Origin: Candidatus Sulfotelmatobacter sp.
Lineage (GTDB): Bacteria; Acidobacteriota; Terriglobia; Terriglobales; Acidobacteriaceae
Assembly: GCA_030041215.1 (NCBI GenBank)
Contig: JASHOH010000058.1
Location: forward strand, 1 to 64,000
Direction of reading: 5' to 3'
DNA length: 64,000 nt
In this document: positions 1 to 6,929 of the stretch, piece by piece
Numbering within the stretch: position 1 is the first letter of the stretch
How the letters are laid out: the number at the start of each line of letters is the position of its first letter
The notes under the pieces: generated by a model
Told to the model about the DNA's origin: nothing
The model's input: the letters and a program-made list of their open reading frames with translations, nothing else
Database searches by the model: none
Position numbers and translations under genes: made by a program

Positions 1-1004
1 TTGATGGTGCCGTTGTTGGTGATCGTGCCGGAAATTTCCGTTGTGGTGTTGTCCACAACGTTGTACGTCCCACTGTTGGTTAACGTGGTTAGATAGACCG
101 GGCCATCGCCATTGATCACTCCAGTCCCGGTAGTGGTCAGCGTGCCCCCCGTGATGCTCACACTACTGGTCAAATCGACCACCGAACCCGTTCCCGCGGA
201 AATCGTTCCCCCGGTGTTCGTCCAGGAGGCGCCGTAGAGCACCAGCGTGCCGCCATTGGTCGCTTCCATGGTTCCCGTGTTGGTGGACGCCGCACCCGGT
301 TGCACGTAAAGATTGGTGCCGCTTACATTAGCATTGATCGTGCCGCTATTGGTTAGCGCGATCTGTCCATTGCCGATGTTGTCATTGGCGCCCGCACCTC
401 CACCTTCGATGCTTGAGGCATTGGTGAGCGTGACACCGCTCGCTCCATTGATAATGTTAGGTCCGCCGCCCCCGAGCACCACGGTCCCGCTGCCCGTCAG
501 AGTGCTGTTAGCAGCCAGGGTGAGGTACGTGTTGTCACCGGTCGAGTTCAGATTGATCGTCCCGTTGTTACTAATGTTGCCGCCCACGGTCAGAGTGGTG
601 TTGTCTGAAATCGTTACCGAGTCGCCTGCGTTGCTTAGCGTGAGGGTGCCGATGCTCGCGTTATCGTCCTCGACGGTCGCGGCGGTGGTCAAATTGATCA
701 GAACATTTTGGCCGCTGGGTGCGCCATTGTTCCAGTTGGCGGTGTCGCTCCAGTCCGTGTTGGAGCCGCCGCCTCCAGTCCATGTATCCGTAGTCGTATC
801 TGGAGTCAGCGTAGGCTTCACTTTGGCCCGCGCCCCTCTTAGCGACAGACTGCCATCCAGCTGCTGTTGGTTCGAGACCAGCTGGAACGACTTGCGCTTT
901 GGCGCTACTCTCGATTGAGCCGCAGCGATGTTGAAAGCAAACAACATCAGGAGGATGGAAAACCACGAGATCCATTTGACCGCCATGCCGTACGTTGGAC
1001 GCAT
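1..1004 (-). CDS. Autotransporter-like secreted repeat protein, N-terminal part (runs off the left edge)
   Basis: The reading frame is open from an ATG at 1004 down to base 1, so only about 334 N-terminal residues are visible. A GGAGG ribosome site lies six bases upstream of the ATG. The first 30 residues look like a Sec signal peptide with cleavage near AAAQS. A WTGGGG / NW / PSG segment follows, typical of the start of beta-helix proteins, and then short repeats of the form GTITNNGTI and SGTINAN. Such Gly/Thr/Asn-rich repeats are known from autotransporter passenger domains and PEP-CTERM-type surface proteins, where they form a right-handed beta helix. Role is probably cell-surface adhesion or matrix (inference). 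The C-terminal anchor (autotransporter barrel or sorting motif) is outside the window, so the secretion route is unknown. It is divergent from the TPR lipoprotein gene. Confidence 0.75.
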   Translation of the reverse strand, partial: MRPTYGMAVKWISWFSILLMLFAFNIAAAQSRVAPKRKSFQLVSNQQQLDGSLSLRGARAKVKPTLTPDTTTDTWTGGGGSNTDWSDTANWNNGAPSGQNVLINLTTAATVEDDNASIGTLTLSNAGDSVTISDNTTLTVGGNISNNGTINLNSTGDNTYLTLAANSTLTGSGTVVLGGGGPNIINGASGVTLTNASSIEGGGAGANDNIGNGQIALTNSGTINANVSGTNLYVQPGAASTNTGTMEATNGGTLVLYGASWTNTGGTISAGTGSVVDLTSSVSITGGTLTTTGTGVINGDGPVYLTTLTNSGTYNVVDNTTTEISGTITNNGTI

Positions 1005-1350
1005 GAGAGGCCTCCGTCCTTCCTCAGCAGAAGCGTTAGTTTTCTCTTGCTTTGACCCGGGGTTTCGGCTGAATACAACAATGAATGGTGGCCCACTGCA
1101 GCCGAGCGACAGAATGATAATGCAAAAAGGGAACCTGTCAAGATGAAAGATTTTGCATATAAATCCCCGAATCTGACCGGGTTAGCATCTGAAAGCGTTT
1201 AATTCGAGTTTCGAGCCTTGTCATTAGCTGACGACCAGATGAGGAAAGGTGAAATGCAGGGAATACCAGATGGAGGTTCATGTCGCATAATATTGTGGCG
1301 CGACCGTTTGGTTTCCCCGAATAGCTGGAAAGAGGTAAGGATTGCAATCA
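1005..1350. other. Divergent intergenic region
   Basis: About 345 bases separate the leftward surface-protein gene from the rightward TPR gene, so promoters for both should lie here. I see no convincing ORF, RNA gene or riboswitch core. Short ORFs in this stretch lack ribosome sites. Confidence 0.5.
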
Positions 1351-3645
1351 ATGATTCGAGTTTTGCACAGATCCAATGAATTGGGTGGCGCCGTGGGTCG
1401 ACTAACTTTGCTGGTGACGGTCCTGCTGCTCACGTTCACGGGCTGCCGCGGTTCCTCTCGCGCAAAGGAACATGTGGAAAGGGGCGATCACTACGCGGAA
1501 CGGAAGCAGTTGGCCGAAGCCGAGACCGAGTATAAGAAGGCGATCGAAATCGATCCTGATCTCGCTGTCGCCCACTACCGCCTCGGTTTACTGGAGATAC
1601 AACAGGATCACCCAACCGCGGCCACTGCGTCGCTGTCCCGGGCAGTGGAACTCGATCCGAAAAATCTGGATGCCCGGTTGCGATTCGGGAGTCTGCTGCT
1701 GAAAGCAACACAGCAGTCGGAAGCTCGCCAGCAGGCCGAGGCCGTTATTGCCTTCGATCAGAGAAATGCCGGGGCACACCACCTACTCGGTCAGATCTTG
1801 CTGCAGCAACTGCAATACGCGACCGCGGAAAGCGAACTGAAAGAGGCGATTAGTCTTGCGCCTCGCGACCCTCACATGTATGAGGACCTCGGGCTGGCCC
1901 AGTTGCTGGATTCGGAATATGGCGCAGCAGAAAAGAGTTTTGAGAGTGCCGTTGATCTAAGATCAGACGATCCCGAGACGTATGTGAGTTTGGCGAACTT
2001 CTACAAAGCTGAGGATGCCGCTGATCGCGCCGAGCAGGTCTTGCGCAGCGGGATGGCGAAAAATCCCAAAGCGGTGGGGCTACTCATTGCTCTTGCCGGA
2101 CTGTATGTGGAACGGGGTAATTTGGCAGAGGCTAAACGCGTGCTGGAGGAAGCAGAGGCTGACGAGAATCATTTCGTCGGAGCCCGTCGTGCCGTAGCTG
2201 AGTTTTATTTGTCGAGGGGCGAGGCGAGCGTCGCCCTTCCACGGTTTCTGTCTCTCGCGGAAGAGAATGTGCATGACGAAGACTTGGGGAAGAAAGTTGC
2301 TGAGTGCTACTTACAGCTGGGTCACTGGCAGGAGGCAAATAACTGGATTGACCAGCATGACCACAACGACGTTGATTTCCGGCTTTTAAGAGCACGAAGT
2401 GATTTGGGCTCATTCCATTTACTCGATGCGGCGGGCAAGTTACAGAGTCTGCTACGGGATTCTCCCGACGTTCCGACAGTTTATTACTACCTTGGACAGC
2501 TCTACATGCGACAAGAGGAACCGGAAGCTGCGCGCAATGCGTTCAACAACGCTCTGCGGGTTCAGCCCGGCTACCTCCCAGCAATCTTAAGCTTGGGAGA
2601 GATCAGCATACAGCGGGGCGATGCGGAGGTGGCGCTGAACTACGCGGGCCAGGTGATTGCCACAAGCTTCTGGCTTGCAGATGGGCACCTTCTGGCAGGG
2701 AACGCTTACCTCCTGCGTGGAGATCAGAATCAAGCACAACGTGCCTTTGAGTTAGCGGTTGGGCTAAATCCACGCAGTCCAGCAGCGCAGGAGCGCTTGG
2801 CAAACGTGCTCGGTATGCAAGGCCATTATTCCGATTCGGAAAGAGCCTATGAGGCATCACTTGCACTCGCACCGGATTACGCTCCGGCTCTGCGAGGATT
2901 GGCGCAGATCCTCGGCAAAGAACGAAAGATCCGACAAGCCGCTGCACGCATCGATCGTCAAATTGCCGCTCAACCCAAAGCCTATCAATTGTTAGTGGCC
3001 AAGGCCGAATTCTGTATTACCCAGCAAGAATGGAGTTGTGCCGAGGACAATTATAAAAAGGTATTGACTCTGAATCCGTACTATGTGAACGGATACCTCG
3101 CGTTAGCCCATATTTATGCTGCCACCAATCATCCTGATAGCATGCTCCAGCAATACCAAGCAGCACTAAATAAATTTCCCGATTATCTGCCAACCTACAT
3201 TCTTCTAGCGCAGGTCTACACTTTTCTGGGCGACTTGAGCCGGGCTCAGCAAGTTTATCTGAATGCGTTGAAAATTGATGAGAATTGCTATCTTGCGCAA
3301 GTGAATCTAGCACGCCTGTATACCGATCACGGAGGATCGCTGGCTGAGGCACTCCAACTAGCGCAGAAGGCAAAAGCGTCAGAGCCCAATGATCCAAACG
3401 TGAATGACACACTGGGGTGGATTTTATATAAAGAAGGGTTGTATAGTTCCGCGGCCGCAGCGCTTCAAACGGCGGTTACTCAGAAACCCCAGGTTGCAGA
3501 ATTTCAGTTTCACCTTGGAATGGTTTATCTGGCGGCAGGCCAGCCCGCACAAGCACAGACTAGCCTGCAAGCTGCCCTCAAGCTCGGCCTGGGTTCCGAA
3601 GATGCTCATACAGCACGAGAAGCTCTACAAAAAATCGGACTTTAG
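1351..3645 (+). CDS. Tetratricopeptide-repeat (TPR) lipoprotein-like protein
   Basis: About 765 residues. A basic N-terminus and hydrophobic stretch (LTLLVTVLLLTF) end in TGC at about residue 32, a relaxed lipobox, so the protein is probably a lipoprotein or at least exported. Nearly all the rest is TPR repeats of about 34 residues (for example AHYRLGLLEIQQ, and NPYYVNGYLALAHIYAATN), giving a long superhelical scaffold for protein-protein contacts. The start is uncertain: TTG at 1342 is in frame, but ATG at 1351 has AAGG ten bases upstream and is preferred. Long TPR lipoproteins occur in exopolysaccharide/PEP-CTERM export loci; the divergent beta-helix surface protein makes a role in surface-protein export possible, but no exosortase is visible. 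No catalytic domain was recognised. Confidence 0.8.
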   Translation: MIRVLHRSNELGGAVGRLTLLVTVLLLTFTGCRGSSRAKEHVERGDHYAERKQLAEAETEYKKAIEIDPDLAVAHYRLGLLEIQQDHPTAATASLSRAVELDPKNLDARLRFGSLLLKATQQSEARQQAEAVIAFDQRNAGAHHLLGQILLQQLQYATAESELKEAISLAPRDPHMYEDLGLAQLLDSEYGAAEKSFESAVDLRSDDPETYVSLANFYKAEDAADRAEQVLRSGMAKNPKAVGLLIALAGLYVERGNLAEAKRVLEEAEADENHFVGARRAVAEFYLSRGEASVALPRFLSLAEENVHDEDLGKKVAECYLQLGHWQEANNWIDQHDHNDVDFRLLRARSDLGSFHLLDAAGKLQSLLRDSPDVPTVYYYLGQLYMRQEEPEAARNAFNNALRVQPGYLPAILSLGEISIQRGDAEVALNYAGQVIATSFWLADGHLLAGNAYLLRGDQNQAQRAFELAVGLNPRSPAAQERLANVLGMQGHYSDSERAYEASLALAPDYAPALRGLAQILGKERKIRQAAARIDRQIAAQPKAYQLLVAKAEFCITQQEWSCAEDNYKKVLTLNPYYVNGYLALAHIYAATNHPDSMLQQYQAALNKFPDYLPTYILLAQVYTFLGDLSRAQQVYLNALKIDENCYLAQVNLARLYTDHGGSLAEALQLAQKAKASEPNDPNVNDTLGWILYKEGLYSSAAAALQTAVTQKPQVAEFQFHLGMVYLAAGQPAQAQTSLQAALKLGLGSEDAHTAREALQKIGL

Positions 3646-3821
3646 GTCTTACTCGACCATCGTCAATCGTGCGGACTGACACCGACTGAACCGAAAATCC
3701 CCAAATGGCTCGACCGGGCCAGCTGGGGGTCACCTGAGTAACCTGCGCAGTGGCAAGCGCGTATGGTATAAAAGCCCCGAAGCCCCCAATAGGGAAATTT
3801 TTGCGTCGCCAGCGATAGTGC

Positions 3822-3843
3822 GCGCCGGCACTGGCGCATTTTT
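3822..3843 (+). terminator. Intrinsic terminator or attenuator directly before mglA
   Basis: GCGCC and GGCGC pair around a six-base loop and are followed at once by five T. The T run ends one base before the GAGGAAAG ribosome site of mglA. It may end TPR-gene transcripts, but any mglA transcript starting upstream must also read through it. Confidence 0.5.
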
Positions 3844-3854
3844 GAGGAAAGCCT

Positions 3855-4442
3855 TTGAGTTTCATCAACTTCGCAGCCCGCGAGATCAACTGCAAAATCG
3901 TGTATTACGGCGCCGGGTTGGGCGGCAAGACCACGAACCTGCAGATGATCTATCAGAAAACCGCGGATCAGCAGAAGGGCAAGATGATCTCGCTGGCCAC
4001 CGAAACCGAGCGTACGCTGTTTTTCGATTTTCTGCCGCTCGATCTCGGCTCGGTGCGCGGCTTCAAAACCCGCATTCACCTCTATACCGTTCCCGGCCAG
4101 GTCTTTTACGATGCCAGCCGCAAGCTGATTCTGCGCGGCGTCGATGGCATCGTTTTCGTCGCCGACTCGCAGCAGGAGCGCATGGACGCCAACATTGAAG
4201 CTCTCGACAACCTCATGTCGAACCTAAAAGAGCACGGCTACGACTTCAATAAGATTCCATACGTGCTTCAGCTCAACAAACGCGATCTGCCCAACATTCT
4301 TCCCGTGGAAGCGCTCAGCAAGGAGTTGAGAAAGAAGAACGAGCCGGTGGTCGAGGCTGTCGCGTTCCAGGGCGCTGGAGTTTTTGAAACGCTGAAGGAG
4401 ATTGCCAAGCAGGTACTGACGGAGCTGAAAGCCAGCGGCTAG
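3855..4442 (+). CDS. mglA: MglA-type small Ras-like GTPase (cell polarity / gliding switch)
   Basis: 195 residues, the usual MglA length. In Myxococcus, MglA is the GTP-bound polarity switch for gliding and type IV pilus motility, reset by the GAP MglB. Visible motifs: P-loop GAGLGGKTT at residues 19-27, the MglA-type switch segment TVPGQ at 78-82 (Thr where Ras has Asp), and the guanine-specificity motif NKRD at 141-144. The start must be TTG (3855), because no ATG or GTG precedes the conserved [14 protein letters not shown] block; GAGGAAAG four bases upstream supports it. No mglB (roadblock) gene is adjacent, unlike many mglBA operons, so the GAP would have to be elsewhere. Homologues also occur in non-gliding bacteria, so motility is not proved. 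Confidence 0.93.
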   Translation: MSFINFAAREINCKIVYYGAGLGGKTTNLQMIYQKTADQQKGKMISLATETERTLFFDFLPLDLGSVRGFKTRIHLYTVPGQVFYDASRKLILRGVDGIVFVADSQQERMDANIEALDNLMSNLKEHGYDFNKIPYVLQLNKRDLPNILPVEALSKELRKKNEPVVEAVAFQGAGVFETLKEIAKQVLTELKASG

Positions 4443-4731
4443 CCCTCTTTTTGGCGACACAAAAATCCATTTACCACAAAGACACAGAGGAGAGCACAAA
4501 AGGTTTTTTCTTGTTGACCCGCTGGGCCTCGATGTCGGAGGGCGAATCTCCCACCGAATGAGCTAATGGGCAAGGAGATCCTTCGCTCCGCCTGAGAAAC
4601 GGTTGCTCAGGACGACGCCAGGAAAAGGAAATCTGCGCTCGGGATTTTCAAACTGACCCAGTACTTAAGAGGGCGCTCTGTTTCCCTCCTCTGCACGGCG
4701 TGTTACCGTGCTTGGTTAAGAGGTCCTCGCC

Positions 4732-5712
4732 GTGAAAGCCGCCGTCCTCAGAACACCCAAACATCATCTTGAGATCGAAGACCTGCCCAAGCCGCAAGTC
4801 GCCGGCGGCGAAGTTCTGCTCCGCGTCCGCGCCTGCGGAGTCTGCCGCACCGATCTTCACATCGTCGATGGCGAACTGCCGCCGCGCAAGCAACCGCTCA
4901 TACCCGGCCATCAAATCGTCGGCACCATCGAAGACGGCGCCAGGCCAGAACTTCCGCTCGGCAGCCGCGTCGGCGTTTCCTGGATGGGCGGCATCGACGG
5001 CACTTGTCCCTATTGCCGCCGCGGCCTCGAGAACCTCTGCGACTCGCCCACCTTCACCGGATACACCGTCAACGGCGGCTACGCGCAGTATGCCGTCGCG
5101 CGCAGCGACTTCGTCTATCCGCTGCCGCCCGAGCTTGATGACCTTCACGCCGCGCCATTGTTGTGCGCGGGCATCATCGGCTTTCGCAGCCTGCGCGTCG
5201 CCGGAGTCGAGCGCGGCGAGCGCGTCGGCCTGTTCGGCTTCGGCGCGTCGGCGCATCTGGTGATTGCCGTTCTCCATGCCTGGAACTGCGACGTGTATGT
5301 TTCGACGCGCGGCGCTTCGCATCAGGCGCTCGCGCAATCGCTAGGCGCGAAGTGGGTCGGGACCGAAGCTGACAAGCCTCCGGTGGAACTCGATCGCGCG
5401 GTAACGTTCGCTCCCAGCGGAGACGTGGTCATCGCCGCGCTCTCCAGCTTGCGCAAAGGAGGAGTCGTTGCCATCAACGCCATTCATCTCGACCGCATGC
5501 CGCAATTCGATTACGACAAGCTTCTCTGGGGCGAGCGCCAGATTCGCAGCGTCGCCAACATGACGCGCGCCGACGCGCGCGACTTCCTGAAGCTTGCAGC
5601 CGAGATCAACCTGCAACCAAAGGTGACAGTCTTTCCTCTCGAACGCGCCAATGACGCGCTCGCGGCTGTTCGTCACGATGCAATCGACGGCGCAGCAGTC
5701 GTTGTGCCGTGA
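4732..5712 (+). CDS. Zinc-dependent alcohol dehydrogenase family protein (CAD2/AdhA-like MDR)
   Basis: 326 residues, medium-chain dehydrogenase/reductase. GTG start with AAGAGG eight bases upstream. Expected activity is NAD(P)-linked oxidation of an alcohol or reduction of an aldehyde. Catalytic zinc ligands are visible as Cys38 (ACGVCRTD), His60 (PGHQ) and Cys145 (LLCAG). The Rossmann segment is GLFGFGASAH. The WGERQIRSVANMTR and GGYAQY motifs match the cinnamyl-alcohol-dehydrogenase-like bacterial subgroup. In the structural-zinc loop only three of four cysteines remain (Cys92, Cys95, Cys103); the first is Asp89 here. The natural substrate cannot be told from sequence. The 3' side opens into the repeat-rich region. 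Confidence 0.88.
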   Translation: MKAAVLRTPKHHLEIEDLPKPQVAGGEVLLRVRACGVCRTDLHIVDGELPPRKQPLIPGHQIVGTIEDGARPELPLGSRVGVSWMGGIDGTCPYCRRGLENLCDSPTFTGYTVNGGYAQYAVARSDFVYPLPPELDDLHAAPLLCAGIIGFRSLRVAGVERGERVGLFGFGASAHLVIAVLHAWNCDVYVSTRGASHQALAQSLGAKWVGTEADKPPVELDRAVTFAPSGDVVIAALSSLRKGGVVAINAIHLDRMPQFDYDKLLWGERQIRSVANMTRADARDFLKLAAEINLQPKVTVFPLERANDALAAVRHDAIDGAAVVVP

Positions 5713-5752
5713 ACGAAACTCGCGCGGTCGATTCCTTAACGTGATGTCATTC

Positions 5753-5955
5753 CACTTCTCGCAAAGAAGGCGAGACGTGGGGCACCCCGCAAAGCCGCAT
5801 TTCACGCGGGTTTCAAGCGGGCACAAGGGATGAAGTCGGCGTCGTTGCCGATTGAAGAGAGCAGCAGGTTCCTCACAGACCCTTCGGACCTGTTCGGAAT
5901 GACATCAGGAGTGGAAGGACGCTGAACGCGGCGCTGAAGCGCCGCTCTTCCACGG
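5753..5955. repeat. Dispersed repeat, copy A (about 200 bp)
   Basis: This block recurs with high identity at 6189-6437, in the same orientation. It begins CACTTCTCGCA, contains the shared stretch GATGAAGTCGGCGTCGTTGC, and ends in a palindromic GGCGCTGAAGCGCC hairpin (5930-5943). The 30 bases at 5925-5954 occur again at 50448-50477 with one mismatch. No transposase is encoded inside, so it looks like a non-autonomous composite of smaller palindromes. Confidence 0.85.
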
Positions 5956-5958
5956 CAA

Positions 5959-6011
5959 TTCGCGGGCAGAGCCTGCCCTGAGCGAAGTCGAAGGGAGTGC
6001 CTGCGCCACAC
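5959..6011. repeat. REP palindrome interrupted by a 25-base insert
   Basis: The ends match the REP copy at 6483-6509 (CGCGGGCA ... GGAGTGCC). The palindrome is split by 25 bases (5969-5993) that contain CCTGAGCGAAGTCGAAG. The insert falls at the stem/loop boundary. Confidence 0.75.
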
Positions 6012-6029
6012 TTTCACTGTCCCCTGGCA

Positions 6030-6122
6030 GCGCCAGAAATGCATGGATTCTTGCTTCGCTCAGAATGACAACGTAAACCGCCGGCAGAAATGCATGGATT
6101 CTTCGTTCCGCTCAGAATGACA
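6030..6122. repeat. Two tandem copies of a GCTCAGAATGACA-type repeat
   Basis: AGAAATGCATGGATTCTT is followed by a CGCTCAGAATGACAA-like end twice in a row (near 6034-6071 and 6084-6122). The same family forms the inverted pair at 10691-10776. It appears non-coding. Confidence 0.7.
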
Positions 6123-6188
6123 AGGTAGACTTTGTATGAAAATCGCTCCCCACTAAATCGCGAAATTCAGCCAAAAACAGCCCAAGCC

Positions 6189-6437
6189 CACTTCTCGCAG
6201 AGAAGGCGAGAAGTGGGGCACCCGCGCAAAGCCGCATTTCACGCGGGCTCCAGGCGGCCACAAGGGATGAAGTCGGCGTCGTTGCCGATTGAAGAGAGCA
6301 GCAGGGGTTCCTCACAGGTCCTTCGGACCTGTTCGGAATGACATCAGGAGTGGAAGGACGCTCAACGCGGCGCTAAAAGCTTGCCCTGAGCGAAATGAGC
6401 GAAGCGAATGAGTCGAACGGGCGCCGCTCTTCCACGG
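6189..6437. repeat. Dispersed repeat, copy B, with a 46-base insert in its terminal palindrome
   Basis: Direct copy of 5753-5955. Where copy A has the three-base loop GAA, copy B carries 46 bases (6375-6420) beginning AAAAGCTTGCCCTGAGCGAA. That insert shares the TGCCCTGAGCGAA core with the insert in the REP at 5969-5993. Confidence 0.85.
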
Positions 6438-6482
6438 TGATTCCAGGCTGATCGGCACAATTGGAAGTCGTGCCCTTCCCAG

Positions 6483-6509
6483 TTCGCGGGCAGGAGTGCC
6501 CGCGCCACA
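6483..6509. repeat. REP palindrome (CGCGGGCA-GGAG-TGCCCGCG)
   Basis: An eight-base-pair perfect stem closes a GGAG loop and is followed by CCACA. This is the same element that bounds the RAYT gene at 11369-12042, so it is a likely target or product of that transposase. Confidence 0.85.
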
Positions 6510-6698
6510 TTAGTCCCCGCTGGCGTGGTTCTGGCTGGTCACCAGAATCAGCCGTGGGCGCGAAGTTGGGCGCGGACGCGATGAAGGCGCGAGGGCGAAC
6601 AGGATGGTAGAAATTGCGGCGTAGGCTGCGGCCACGCCGATTCCAACCGAAAGCACTACGGTGACGCAGAGTACCACAGGCATGAGAAGCGAAATCAC
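6510..6698 (-). CDS. Small membrane protein (hypothetical)
   Basis: 62 residues from a GTG at 6698, with AAAGGGTGG about seven bases upstream. Residues 1-36 are one long hydrophobic segment (LLMPVVLCVTVVLSVGIG) followed by a basic, Pro/Arg-rich tail ending NHASGD. The composition is unlike a chance shadow and there is no larger gene on either strand here. Its stop codon abuts the REP at 6483-6509. No function can be assigned; a single-pass inner-membrane peptide is the most that can be said. It could still be a chance ORF. Confidence 0.4.
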   Translation of the reverse strand: MISLLMPVVLCVTVVLSVGIGVAAAYAAISTILFALAPSSRPRPTSRPRLILVTSQNHASGD

Positions 6699-6929
6699 TG
6701 TCCGACCACCCTTTGAAATAAAACTGCCATTTAGATGCCGCCAATCAGGCTTGCTGATGCAGAAACTTCAATTTACCCGCGATCTGCTGCGCCGCTAGTG
6801 ACGACTCAGATGCTCCACAACTCGTAGTAAAATACGGAGTAGAGCTGTGCTCCTCTAATCTCGATGAATTCTGTAAACCTGTCGACATTACGGAAGGGCA
6901 ATCCAGCCTGTTTTTCGATCAATTCCTAA

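Noticed and set aside
313-918. Plus-strand ORF of 201 codons
   Set aside because: Antisense to the signal-peptide-bearing repeat protein, whose ribosome site and GTI repeats are clear.
4648-5337. Minus-strand ORF of 229 codons
   Set aside because: Antisense to the alcohol dehydrogenase; Ala/Asp/Glu-rich shadow translation.
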